Assembly (NCBI RefSeq): GCF_002022275.1
Contig: NZ_MSDF01000057.1
Location: 1 to 64,000, forward strand
DNA from: Pseudomonas fluorescens
GTDB lineage: Bacteria; Pseudomonadota; Gammaproteobacteria; Pseudomonadales; Pseudomonadaceae
Reading direction: 5' to 3'
Length of the DNA: 64,000 nt
Position 1 is the stretch's first letter. Each line of letters opens with the position of its first letter. The notes under the pieces are model-generated. The model searched no databases. It saw only the letters and a list, made by a program, of their open reading frames with translations, and was not told the DNA's origin. Below are positions 17,528 through 26,076 of the stretch, piece by piece. The translations under genes and the position numbers were made by a program.

Positions 17528-18274
17528 ATGGTAAAAACCCGCCCACGTCCCGCCGTTACCGGGGTTGCTTCAGCTGATCGGGTGCTGACTGTGCTCACTG
17601 CCTTCAAGATGGGGGATACGGCCCTGGAGTTGGCCGAACTGGCGGCCCGCACCGGGCTGATCAAAAGCACCATCATGCGGTTGATGGTGTCACTGGAAGA
17701 CCATGGCCTGATCACGCGCCTGGCGGATGGTCGCTACCAGCTTGCTACCGAGATCATGCGCCTGAACACCGTGTATCAGGATGGCCTGGACCTTGAGCGC
17801 CATATCACCCCGCTGCTGCACCGCCTGACCCAGGAAACCGGGGAAACCGCCTCATTCTATGTACGCCATGGTGCCTACCGAATGTGCCTCTACCGCATCA
17901 ACTCCCCCCACCACCTGCGCCTGCACCTGCAACCGGGTGACACTCGCCCCATGGACGGTGCCGCTGGCGCCGAAGCGTTACGCACGCCTTACTCGCTGGC
18001 AGCGAAAATGATCAAGCCGTTTTTTTCCCACGGTGCCACCGACCCTCACGCCTCCTCCATGGCCCTGCCTGTGTTTGGCCCCGGAGAAAACCTGATCGGC
18101 GCGCTGGTACTCTCCGGCCCGGCCAGCCGCCTGACTGCCGAGCAAGCGCAGACGCTTCATCCATTGTTCCAGCAAGCAGCCCTTGAGCTGACACGCAGCC
18201 TGGGAGGCAACGCATTGGCGGGCGCCGAAGCCGAAGCCGGGCAGAAAAAACCTCGCGGCAAAAAAACCGACTAG
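17528..18274 (+). CDS. IclR family transcriptional regulator
   Basis: A 248-residue regulator. The N-terminal winged helix spans about residues 12-75 (ADRVLTVLTAFKMGDTALEL, then TGLIKSTIMRLMVSLEDHGLI), and the C-terminal IclR effector domain runs from about residue 90. The tail is Lys-rich (GQKKPRGKKTD). AAGGAACG precedes the ATG at 17528. It probably controls the hydroxyacid cluster through the palindrome at 14787. Confidence 0.85.
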   Translation: MVKTRPRPAVTGVASADRVLTVLTAFKMGDTALELAELAARTGLIKSTIMRLMVSLEDHGLITRLADGRYQLATEIMRLNTVYQDGLDLERHITPLLHRLTQETGETASFYVRHGAYRMCLYRINSPHHLRLHLQPGDTRPMDGAAGAEALRTPYSLAAKMIKPFFSHGATDPHASSMALPVFGPGENLIGALVLSGPASRLTAEQAQTLHPLFQQAALELTRSLGGNALAGAEAEAGQKKPRGKKTD

Positions 18275-18464
18275 CGCCTGGGGCAGACGCAGACAACGCC
18301 ACCGTGTGATGCCGGCCTGAGGCCCATTGCACGCTTGGCGACATTTAGCCACACCGCATCTTCGCAGCACCTGTAATAGTCTATTGCAGGACTCTAATGT
18401 ACTAACTGGTTACTTATCTTGCTAAGATTCGTCCTTTAGTCAGTCACATTCGAGCCCTGCCGAC

Positions 18465-20873
18465 ATGAAACGAGCACCCCGCGCCGCTGGCGCCTCACGA
18501 TATCTCCTGCTGGGCCTGGGCATTGTCATTGCCCTGCTCGGCGTGGCCCTGGCCGTTGGCGGCGCCAAACTGGTCAGCCTCGGCGGTTCCTGGTATTTCC
18601 TGATCGGCGGCGGCGCCATGGCCGTTTCCGGCGTGTTGATTGCCCTGCGCAAAGCCACCGGTGCGTGGTTGTTCGCAGCGTTTCTGCTGGGTACGGCGGT
18701 GTGGGCCGTCGCGGATGTGGGGCTGGTGTTCTGGCCGCTGTTCTCGCGACTGTTCATGTTTGCGGCCATCGGCATGGTGGTGGCGCTGGTTTACCCGCTG
18801 CTGGTCGACCGGCCTGCGCGCGGCGCCTATGGCGTTGCCGCCGTGTTGGCGGTGGGCGTGGCGGTCGCGGCGGGCAATATGTTTGTCGCCCACCCAAGCG
18901 TGGCGCCGACCGGCGCTGGCCCGGGCATTACCCCGGTTGCCGCTGCTGATGCACAGAAAGACTGGGCGCACTACGGCAACACCGAGGGCGGCAGCCGTTT
19001 CGCCGCGCTGGACCAGATCAACCGTGACACCGTCAATAAGCTCAAAGTGGCCTGGACCTACCACACCGGCGACGTGGCGATCAGCGACGGCAACGGTGCC
19101 GAAGACCAACTCACGCCCCTGCAGATCGGCAACAAGGTGTTCATCTGCACGCCGCACAACAACCTGATCGCGCTGGATGCCGACACCGGCAAAGAGCTGT
19201 GGAAGAACGAAGTCAACGCCAAATCGGCGGTGTGGCAACGTTGCCGGGGCATGGCCTATTTCGACGCCACCGCGCCGATTGCCCAGCCGACTCAACCGAA
19301 CAGTTCGCCGATCATTGCCGCCACTGTTCCTGCTGGCGCGCAGTGCCAGCGTCGCTTGCTGACCAACACCATCGATGCGCGCCTGATCGCCGTGGACGCT
19401 GACACCGGCAAGTTCTGCGAAGACTTCGGCACCCATGGTCAAGTGGACTTGAAAGCCGGCCTGGGTAACGTGCCGGACAGCTACTACCAACTGTCCTCCG
19501 CTCCGTTGATCGCCGGCACCACCGTGGTGGTCGGCGGCCGCGTGGCCGACAACGTACAGACCGACATGCCCGGCGGCGTGATCCGGGGTTTCGACGTGAT
19601 CAGCGGCCAGATGCGCTGGGCTTTCGACCCGGGCAACCCTGAAGACAAACAAGCCCCGGCCGCCGGCAGCACCTATGTGCGCAGCACGCCGAACAGCTGG
19701 GCGCCAATGTCGTATGACCCGCTGATGAACACGGTTTTCCTGCCGATGGGCAGCTCGTCCACCGACATCTACGGCGTGGAACGCACCCGGCTCAACCACA
19801 AGTACGGCGCTTCGGTATTGGCGCTGGATGCCTCCACCGGCGCAGAAAAATGGGTGTACCAGACCGTCCACAATGACCTGTGGGATTTCGACCTGCCGAT
19901 GCAGCCGAGCCTGATCGACTTCACCCCGCCGGGCGGCGACAAAGCGGTACCTGCGGTGGTGATCGGCACCAAGGCCGGGCAGATCTATGTGCTCGACCGC
20001 GCCACCGGCAAACCGCTGACCGACGTGCGCGAAGTGCCGGTCAAGGCCGCCAATATCCCCAACGAACCTTACTCGCTGACCCAGCCAAAATCGGTGGGCA
20101 TGCCACAGATCGGCGCGCAAACCCTGAGCGAGTCGGACATGTGGGGCGCCACGCCATACGACCAGCTGCTGTGCCGCATCGACTTCAAGGGCATGCGCTA
20201 CGAAGGCCTGTACACCGCGCCGGGCACGGATAAATCCCTGAGTTTCCCGGGTTCTTTGGGCGGCATGAACTGGGGCAGTATTTCCACTGACCCGGTGCAT
20301 GGTTTTATCTTCGTCAACGACATGCGCCTCGGCCTGTGGATTCAGATGGTGCCGTCGCAGAACAAGGCCCAGGCCTCGTCGGGCGGTGAAGCACTGAACA
20401 CCGGCATGGGCGCCGTGCCGCTCAAGGGCACACCGTATGCAGTGAACAAAAACCGCTTCCTGTCGGTGGCCGGCATTCCGTGCCAGGCGCCGCCGTTCGG
20501 CACCTTGACCGCCATCGACATGAAGACCCAGAAGATTGCCTGGCAAGTACCGGTCGGCACCGTGGAAGACACCGGCCCGCTGGGTATCCGCATGCACCTG
20601 CCGATCAAGATTGGTTTGCCGACGCTGGGCGGCACACTGTCGACTCAGGGCGGCCTGATCTTTATCGCCGGCACCCAGGACTTCTACCTGCGCGCCTTCA
20701 ACAGCGGCAACGGTGACGAAATCTGGAAAGCCCGCCTGCCCGTGGGCAGCCAGGGCGGCCCGATGACCTACGTGTCGCCGAAAACCGGCAAGCAGTACAT
20801 CGTCATCACCGCCGGCGGCGCACGCCAATCCACCGACCGTGGCGACTACGTGATCGCCTACGCCCTGCCATAA
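18465..20873 (+). CDS. gcd: Membrane-bound PQQ-dependent glucose dehydrogenase
   Basis: An 802-residue quinoprotein that oxidises glucose (and other aldoses) to the lactone in the periplasm, passing electrons to ubiquinone. About five N-terminal membrane helices occupy residues 10-145. The PQQ propeller follows, opening DWAHYGNTEGGSRFAALDQI; repeat blade motifs include AEKWVYQTVHNDLWDFD and TLSTQGGLIFIAGTQDFYLR. Length matches the gcd family. It directly precedes the oprB porin gene, separated by a terminator hairpin. A small palindrome, ATCTTGCTAAGAT (18416-18428), lies in the promoter region. It may also oxidise the pentoses handled by neighbouring clusters. Confidence 0.93.
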   Translation: MKRAPRAAGASRYLLLGLGIVIALLGVALAVGGAKLVSLGGSWYFLIGGGAMAVSGVLIALRKATGAWLFAAFLLGTAVWAVADVGLVFWPLFSRLFMFAAIGMVVALVYPLLVDRPARGAYGVAAVLAVGVAVAAGNMFVAHPSVAPTGAGPGITPVAAADAQKDWAHYGNTEGGSRFAALDQINRDTVNKLKVAWTYHTGDVAISDGNGAEDQLTPLQIGNKVFICTPHNNLIALDADTGKELWKNEVNAKSAVWQRCRGMAYFDATAPIAQPTQPNSSPIIAATVPAGAQCQRRLLTNTIDARLIAVDADTGKFCEDFGTHGQVDLKAGLGNVPDSYYQLSSAPLIAGTTVVVGGRVADNVQTDMPGGVIRGFDVISGQMRWAFDPGNPEDKQAPAAGSTYVRSTPNSWAPMSYDPLMNTVFLPMGSSSTDIYGVERTRLNHKYGASVLALDASTGAEKWVYQTVHNDLWDFDLPMQPSLIDFTPPGGDKAVPAVVIGTKAGQIYVLDRATGKPLTDVREVPVKAANIPNEPYSLTQPKSVGMPQIGAQTLSESDMWGATPYDQLLCRIDFKGMRYEGLYTAPGTDKSLSFPGSLGGMNWGSISTDPVHGFIFVNDMRLGLWIQMVPSQNKAQASSGGEALNTGMGAVPLKGTPYAVNKNRFLSVAGIPCQAPPFGTLTAIDMKTQKIAWQVPVGTVEDTGPLGIRMHLPIKIGLPTLGGTLSTQGGLIFIAGTQDFYLRAFNSGNGDEIWKARLPVGSQGGPMTYVSPKTGKQYIVITAGGARQSTDRGDYVIAYALP

Positions 20874-20882
20874 CCAATGTTC

Positions 20883-20914
20883 GCGCGGTGCCTCCCCCGG
20901 CACCGCGCTTTTTT
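20883..20914 (+). terminator. Intrinsic terminator between gcd and oprB
   Basis: GCGCGGTGCC (20883-20892) pairs perfectly with GGCACCGCGC (20899-20908) over 10 bp with a 6-base loop, followed by six T. It lies 17 bases before the oprB start, so oprB probably depends on read-through or its own promoter. Confidence 0.85.
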
Positions 20915-20930
20915 GTCTGGAACAGTTCGC

Positions 20931-22196
20931 ATGACCCCCACTTCTCATACCTCCCTTGGGCGCCTGTTGCTGGGCCTGGCCCTGGGCGCCGCCCTGCCCG
21001 TTCAAGCTGACGACACCACCCTGACCGGCGACTGGGGCGGCCTGCGCCGCGAGCTCGACGAACAAGGCATCCGCTTTACCGGCGACTACAGCGGCGAAAC
21101 CGCCTACAACGCCGACGGCGGCCAGCACCGCGCGGCGCGCTACTCGCAGAACATCAAGCTGGGTGTGCAGTTTGATCTGGGCAAGCTGTACGGTTTCAAC
21201 AATGGCGACCGCATCCAGCTGACCATCAACGACCGACGCGGCAACAGCGCCTCCGAGGACCTGGTGGGCAACCGCCTGCCGATCCAGGAAAACTACGGCG
21301 GCCTCTACACCCGCCTCACCGAGCTGAGCTACGAGCGCACGCTGTTCACGCCTGCGCTGAACGTCAAGCTCGGCTACATGGCCATGGGCAATGACCTCGG
21401 CGGCCTCGACAGCGGTATTTTGTGCAACTTCATGAACGCCGGTTTCTGCGGGCACCCGCTCAACATGTCCGGCGGCAGCGGCTGGACCAACTACCCGAAC
21501 GCCCGCCTTGGCGCGCGGGTGAAATATGACTTTTCGCCAGACTGGCAACTGCGCGTGGCGGCGTTCAACGTCGACCCGGACAGCAACGGCAACTCCAGCC
21601 GCGCTTGGCATTTGGGGCCCAAACATACCACCGGCACCGTGGTGCCCATCGAACTGGTCTACAAACACGCAGGCCCCCTGCCGAGCGAATACAAACTGGG
21701 TTATTACTACGACAGCTCCGATGTAAAACGCATCGGCAGCGACAAGAAAGTCAGCGGGCGCGGCGGTCATTACCTGCTGATTGATCAAGCGGTGTGGGCG
21801 TCCAACTCATCCGCCGGTCGTGTGCTGCACGCCTTCGGCCAATACTCCGCAGCGAGCGAAGCTGCCTCGCCGTTCAGCAAGTGGTATGGCGCAGGCGTGG
21901 TGTTGTACAAGCCGTTCGAAGGCCGCCCACGAGATACGTTGGCGCTGGGTTATAGTCGTGCCGTACCCAACCCGCGCAGCCGGGATGTGCAGGAACTGGC
22001 TGCATTCAACGCCGGGACCGATTACCCCAACCTGAATAATGCCGAGCAGTTGATTGAGCTGAGTTATGGCTACCAGGCCACGCCATGGCTGACGTTGCGT
22101 CCGGATGTGCAATACATCATTGAACCGGGGGCGTTTTCCGGGGCGGATATCGACAATGCGCTGGTGCTGGGATTGCAAGTCAAGGCGCTATTCTAA
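20931..22196 (+). CDS. oprB: Carbohydrate-selective porin OprB family
   Basis: A 421-residue outer-membrane porin for sugar entry. The signal peptide runs to about LPVQADD. The mature part opens LTGDWGGLRRELDEQGI, a standard OprB signature, and it ends in an outer-membrane C-terminus with terminal Phe (LQVKALF). The ATG at 20931 starts the signal peptide. It follows gcd, as expected for a periplasmic glucose-oxidation unit. A REPIN follows directly after the stop. Confidence 0.9.
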   Translation: MTPTSHTSLGRLLLGLALGAALPVQADDTTLTGDWGGLRRELDEQGIRFTGDYSGETAYNADGGQHRAARYSQNIKLGVQFDLGKLYGFNNGDRIQLTINDRRGNSASEDLVGNRLPIQENYGGLYTRLTELSYERTLFTPALNVKLGYMAMGNDLGGLDSGILCNFMNAGFCGHPLNMSGGSGWTNYPNARLGARVKYDFSPDWQLRVAAFNVDPDSNGNSSRAWHLGPKHTTGTVVPIELVYKHAGPLPSEYKLGYYYDSSDVKRIGSDKKVSGRGGHYLLIDQAVWASNSSAGRVLHAFGQYSAASEAASPFSKWYGAGVVLYKPFEGRPRDTLALGYSRAVPNPRSRDVQELAAFNAGTDYPNLNNAEQLIELSYGYQATPWLTLRPDVQYIIEPGAFSGADIDNALVLGLQVKALF

Positions 22197-22198
22197 AA

Positions 22199-22287
22199 TG
22201 TGGGAGCTGGCTTGCCTGCGATAGCGGAGTGTCAGTCTGCATATCCGATGCTGATACGGCGCTATCGCAGGCAAGCCAGCTCCCACA
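22199..22287. repeat. REPIN (inverted REP pair)
   Basis: TGTGGGAGCTGGCTTGCC at the left end is mirrored by GGCAAGCCAGCTCCCACA at the right end, with GCGATAGC/GCTATCGC extending the arms. It lies between the convergent oprB and xylR genes. Confidence 0.9.
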
Positions 22288-22304
22288 TCGGCCACTGCTG
22301 TGTA

Positions 22305-23480
22305 TCAGACCACACCCTGCTGATACTCCCGCGGCGTACACCCAAACTCCCTTCGAAACACCGTGTGCAGGTACTGCGCCGACTTGAACCCGCAACGCGT
22401 CGCCACGTCGGCAATCGCCAGGCCATGGTTTTCCAGGCCCTTGGCAGCAGCCGCGAGTTTGAAGCGCAATATTTCATCGTGCACGCTGCAGCCACGCGCC
22501 TTGCGAAAGTGTGACTCCAGGGACGAGCGCGACACGCCGACATAGGCCGCCACCTGGGCGGTCTTGATGCCCTGGCAGGCGTATTGGCGGATAAACAGCA
22601 GCGCCTGCATCACGTAGGGGTTGCCCAGCGGCTGATGCAAACTGGACGCCTGCACATTGATCGCGTCCGGCGGCACCAGAATCTGCGTGCCGGCGCCGGG
22701 TTTGCCGTGCAACATCTGGTGCAGCAGCGCGGCGGCGGTGCGGCCCATGGTTTCGGTGCCCTGAATCACCGAACTGAGCGGCACGCGCGTCAGGGTGCGG
22801 GTCAGCGGGTCGTTATCGATACCGATCAGTGCGACTTCTTCCGGCACGGCGATACCGGCGGTAAGGCAGGCCTGCAGCAACTGGCGGGCGCGGGCGTCGG
22901 TGACGGCGATGATGCCGATGGGTTTGGGCAAGGCTTGCAGCCAGGCGATCTGCTGTTCGACGGCACTGTCCCACAAGGGTGCGCTGGTGCCCAAGCCGCG
23001 ATACACCTCCACCTGCAACCCATCACGTTGCATCAGCCGGCGGAAAGCTTTCTCGCGTTCCTGGGCCCAGCGGTTGGCCTGAGCCTGCGGCAGGCTGAAG
23101 CAGGCAAACCGGGTCAGGCCGGCTTCAATCAGGTGCTCATAGGCGAGCTTGATCAGCGCGTAATTGTCCGTGGCCACATACGGAATGCCTTTGGGATAGG
23201 CCCGCGCATCCTCGTAGGAACCACCCACCGCCACCACCGGCAACTTGATGTCGGCCAACGCCTCGCCAATCAACGGGTCGTCAAAGTCGGCAATGATGCC
23301 GTCGCCCTGCCAGCGCTCGATGCCGCGCAGGCGGCACAAAAAGTCTTCTTCCAGAAACAAGTCCCACGATACGCGGGTGCTGCTCAGGTAGTTGCCGATG
23401 CCGGTGATGATGCCGCGGTCATAAATTTTGCTGCCGTTGAACAACAACGCGATGCGGTGAACGGGCGGTAGGGTTTTCAT
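22305..23480 (-). CDS. xylR: Xylose operon transcriptional regulator XylR (AraC family)
   Basis: A 391-residue regulator with an N-terminal LacI/periplasmic-binding-like sugar domain (RIALLFNGSKIYDRGIITGI, then ALIGIDNDPL) and a C-terminal AraC-type double helix-turn-helix (about residues 290-390, ending CGFKSAQYLHTVFRREFGCTP). It is divergent from xylA and should activate xylA and xylFGH with xylose. A CA-rich motif lies immediately before the start codon. Confidence 0.92.
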   Translation of the reverse strand: MKTLPPVHRIALLFNGSKIYDRGIITGIGNYLSSTRVSWDLFLEEDFLCRLRGIERWQGDGIIADFDDPLIGEALADIKLPVVAVGGSYEDARAYPKGIPYVATDNYALIKLAYEHLIEAGLTRFACFSLPQAQANRWAQEREKAFRRLMQRDGLQVEVYRGLGTSAPLWDSAVEQQIAWLQALPKPIGIIAVTDARARQLLQACLTAGIAVPEEVALIGIDNDPLTRTLTRVPLSSVIQGTETMGRTAAALLHQMLHGKPGAGTQILVPPDAINVQASSLHQPLGNPYVMQALLFIRQYACQGIKTAQVAAYVGVSRSSLESHFRKARGCSVHDEILRFKLAAAAKGLENHGLAIADVATRCGFKSAQYLHTVFRREFGCTPREYQQGVV

Positions 23481-23489
23481 TGTTTTTAT
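23481..23489 (-). promoter_or_regulatory. CA-rich motif at the xylR start
   Basis: On the mRNA strand ATAAAAACA directly abuts the xylR ATG, where a Shine-Dalgarno is weak. It partly fits the Hfq/Crc AAnAAnAA pattern. Confidence 0.4.
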
Positions 23490-23526
23490 CCGAAGGCCTG
23501 TCGGCACAGACTAGACCGCGCCACTC

Positions 23527-23553
23527 AAAATCGCACCATGCCTTGGTGATTTT
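23527..23553. promoter_or_regulatory. Candidate XylR operator in the xylR-xylA divergent region
   Basis: AAAATCGCACCA (23527-23538) faces TGGTGATTTT (23544-23553), an imperfect inverted repeat (CACCA/TGGTG with flanking AAAATC/GATTTT offset by one). It is central in the 139-base divergent region. Confidence 0.4.
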
Positions 23554-23600
23554 CATAATCGGCAGGCAGAGCGCCGTTGCTAGTATCGGGGCATCGCCAA

Positions 23601-23612
23601 GAACAATAAGGA
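23601..23612 (+). promoter_or_regulatory. CA motif plus Shine-Dalgarno of xylA
   Basis: GAACAATAAGGA lies 8 bases before the xylA ATG, merging an AAnAAnAA-type site with the AAGGA ribosome-binding site. Confidence 0.6.
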
Positions 23613-23619
23613 AAACGCC

Positions 23620-24936
23620 ATGCCGTACTTCCCCGGTGTCGAGAAGGTTCGCTTCGAAGGCCCCAGCAGCGATTCCCCCCTCGCCTTTCGCCATTACGAC
23701 GCCAACAAACTCATCCTCGGCAAACCCATGCGCGAACACCTGCGCATGGCGGCCTGCTATTGGCACACCTTTGTGTGGCCGGGGGCGGACATGTTCGGTG
23801 TGGGCACCTTTAAACGGCCGTGGCAGCGCAGCGGCGACCCGATGGAACTGGCCATCGGCAAGGCGGATGCAGCTTTCGAGTTTTTCTCCAAACTGGGCAT
23901 TGATTACTACAGCTTTCATGACACGGACGTCGCCCCTGAAGGCAGCTCGCTCAAGGAGTATCGCCACCACTTCGCGCAAATGGTTGACCACCTTGAGCGC
24001 CATCAGGAACAGACCGGGATCAAACTGTTGTGGGGTACCGCCAACTGCTTCAGCAACCCGCGTTTCGCCGCTGGCGCCGCGAGCAACCCGGACCCGCAAG
24101 TGTTTGCCTTTGCTGCCGCGCAAGTGTTCAGCGCGATGAACGCCACCTTGCGCCTCAAGGGTTCCAACTATGTGCTGTGGGGCGGCCGTGAGGGCTATGA
24201 AACCCTGCTCAATACCGACCTCAAACGCGAGCGCGAACAGCTCGGGCGCTTTATGCGCATGGTGGTGGAACACAAGCACAAGATCGGCTTCAAGGGCGAT
24301 TTGCTGATTGAGCCCAAACCCCAGGAACCCACCAAGCACCAGTACGATTACGACAGCGCCACGGTGTTCGGCTTTCTGCATGAGTTTGGCCTGGAGCATG
24401 AAATCAAGGTCAATATCGAAGCCAACCACGCGACATTGGCCGGGCACAGCTTCCATCACGAAATCGCCACCGCCGTGTCCCTGGGGATTTTCGGCAGCAT
24501 CGACGCCAACCGGGGCGACCCGCAGAACGGCTGGGACACCGACCAGTTCCCCAACAGCGTCGAAGAGATGACCCTTGCCACCTATGAAATTCTCAAGGCT
24601 GGGGGTTTCAAGAATGGCGGCTACAACTTTGACTCCAAGGTGCGTCGCCAGAGCCTGGACGATGTGGACCTGTTCCACGGCCATGTGGCTGCGATGGATG
24701 TGCTGGCCCTCGCCCTGGAGCGTGCCGCGGCGATGGTGCAGAACGACCGCTTGCAGCAGTTCAAGGATCAGCGTTATGCCGGTTGGAACCAGCCGTTGGG
24801 CCAGGCAGTGCTGGCCGGTGAATTCAGCCTGGAGTCGCTGGCCGAGCATGCGTTTGCCCATGAGTTGAACCCGCAGGCGGTGAGTGGGCGGCAGGAGATG
24901 CTTGAAGGCGTGGTTAACCGATACATTTTTGGTTGA
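23620..24936 (+). CDS. xylA: Xylose isomerase
   Basis: A 438-residue enzyme converting D-xylose to D-xylulose with two divalent metals. Conserved segments are the catalytic His in YYSFHDTDVAPEG, WGGREGYE, DLLIEPKPQEPTKHQYDYD, NIEANHATLAGH and FGSIDANRGDPQNGWDTDQF. Length fits class II xylose isomerases. AAGGA in the leader supports the start. A perfect REP palindrome follows before xylF. No xylulokinase gene is seen in the cluster. Confidence 0.97.
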   Translation: MPYFPGVEKVRFEGPSSDSPLAFRHYDANKLILGKPMREHLRMAACYWHTFVWPGADMFGVGTFKRPWQRSGDPMELAIGKADAAFEFFSKLGIDYYSFHDTDVAPEGSSLKEYRHHFAQMVDHLERHQEQTGIKLLWGTANCFSNPRFAAGAASNPDPQVFAFAAAQVFSAMNATLRLKGSNYVLWGGREGYETLLNTDLKREREQLGRFMRMVVEHKHKIGFKGDLLIEPKPQEPTKHQYDYDSATVFGFLHEFGLEHEIKVNIEANHATLAGHSFHHEIATAVSLGIFGSIDANRGDPQNGWDTDQFPNSVEEMTLATYEILKAGGFKNGGYNFDSKVRRQSLDDVDLFHGHVAAMDVLALALERAAAMVQNDRLQQFKDQRYAGWNQPLGQAVLAGEFSLESLAEHAFAHELNPQAVSGRQEMLEGVVNRYIFG

Positions 24937-24946
24937 ACCACAGATA

Positions 24947-24980
24947 CCTGTGGCGAGCGGGCTTGCCCGCTCGCCACAGG
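24947..24980. repeat. Perfect REP palindrome between xylA and xylF
   Basis: A 16-bp perfect inverted repeat around a 2-base centre: CCTGTGGCGAGCGGGC, TT, then its exact complement. It has no U-tract and may stabilise the xylA transcript end or lower xylFGH expression relative to xylA. Confidence 0.9.
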
Positions 24981-25044
24981 AAGCCCGTTCACCTCAACAA
25001 CAGTGTTCGTCTACAGTCCTACCCGCATCACGCTGTGTCTTTCC

Positions 25045-25060
25045 AACAACAATAAAAGGA
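25045..25060 (+). promoter_or_regulatory. CA motif plus Shine-Dalgarno of xylF
   Basis: AACAACAATAAAAGGA, a double AAnAAnAA-type motif running into the ribosome-binding site, ends 9 bases before the xylF ATG. This is one of the strongest Hfq/Crc-like sites in the window. Confidence 0.7.
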
Positions 25061-25069
25061 CGCACCACC

Positions 25070-26071
25070 ATGAAGTCATTCAAACGCACCTTGCTCGCCT
25101 CTGCCCTGGCCCTGCTCGCCCTGCCGGTCATGGCCGATTCCGCCCACCCGAAAATCGGTTTTTCCATCGATGACCTGCGCCTGGAACGCTGGTCCCGCGA
25201 CCGTGATTACTTTGTGGCGGCCGCTGAAAAACTCGACGCCAAGGTCTTCGTGCAATCGGCCGATGCCAACGAGCAAAAGCAAATCTCGCAGATTGAAAAC
25301 CTGATCTCCCGGGGCGTCGACGTGATCGTCATCGTGCCGTTCAATGCCACCGTGCTGACCAACGCCGTGGCCGAGGCCAAGAAAGCCGGGATTAAAGTCG
25401 TGTCCTACGACCGCCTGATTCTCAACGCCGATATCGACGCCTACATCTCCTTCGATAACGAAAAAGTCGGCGAGATGCAGGCCAACGGCGTGCTGCAAGC
25501 CGCGCCCAAGGGCAACTACTTCCTGCTCGGCGGTGCGCCCACCGATAACAACGCCAAGGTCTTGCGCGAAGGCCAGATGAAAGTGCTGCAACCCTCGATC
25601 GACAAGGGCGACATCAAGATTGTCGGCCAGCAATGGGTCAAGGAATGGAACCCTACCGAAGCCCTGAGCATCGTCGAAAACGCCCTGACCCGAAACAACA
25701 ACAAGATCGACGCCATCGTCGCCTCCAACGACGCCACCGCCGGCGGCGCGATCCAGGCGCTGGCCGCGCAGAAACTCGCGGGTAAAGTGCCAATCTCTGG
25801 GCAGGACGCCGACCTCGCGGCGATCAAACGCGTGATCGACGGCACCCAGACCATGACCGTGTACAAGCCGCTCAAATTGATCGCCACCGAAGCGGCCAAG
25901 CTCTCGGTACAACTCGCGCGCAATGAAAAACCCACCTACAGCTCGCAATACGACAACGGCAGCAAAAAGGTCGACACCATCCTGCTCACGCCGACCCCGC
26001 TGACAAAAGCCAATATCGACCTGTTGGAGAAAGACGGGTTCTACACCAAAGAGCAGATAGCCGGGCAGTGA
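25070..26071 (+). CDS. xylF: D-xylose ABC transporter periplasmic binding protein
   Basis: A 333-residue sugar-binding protein. The signal peptide is MKSFKRTLLASALALLALPVMA, and the mature part starts DSAHPKIGFSIDDLRLERW, typical of XylF. Other landmarks are YDRLILNADIDAYISFDN and SGQDADLAAIKRVIDGTQTM. It is followed by xylG and xylH with almost no spacing. Confidence 0.94.
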   Translation: MKSFKRTLLASALALLALPVMADSAHPKIGFSIDDLRLERWSRDRDYFVAAAEKLDAKVFVQSADANEQKQISQIENLISRGVDVIVIVPFNATVLTNAVAEAKKAGIKVVSYDRLILNADIDAYISFDNEKVGEMQANGVLQAAPKGNYFLLGGAPTDNNAKVLREGQMKVLQPSIDKGDIKIVGQQWVKEWNPTEALSIVENALTRNNNKIDAIVASNDATAGGAIQALAAQKLAGKVPISGQDADLAAIKRVIDGTQTMTVYKPLKLIATEAAKLSVQLARNEKPTYSSQYDNGSKKVDTILLTPTPLTKANIDLLEKDGFYTKEQIAGQ

Positions 26072-26076
26072 CCGCC

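Noticed and set aside
18495..21788. A long minus-strand open frame (over 1,000 codons) opposite gcd and oprB
   Set aside because: The plus strand encodes two well-recognised proteins. The antisense product is rich in His, Arg, Gln and Val with no domain, as expected of a shadow frame in high-GC DNA.
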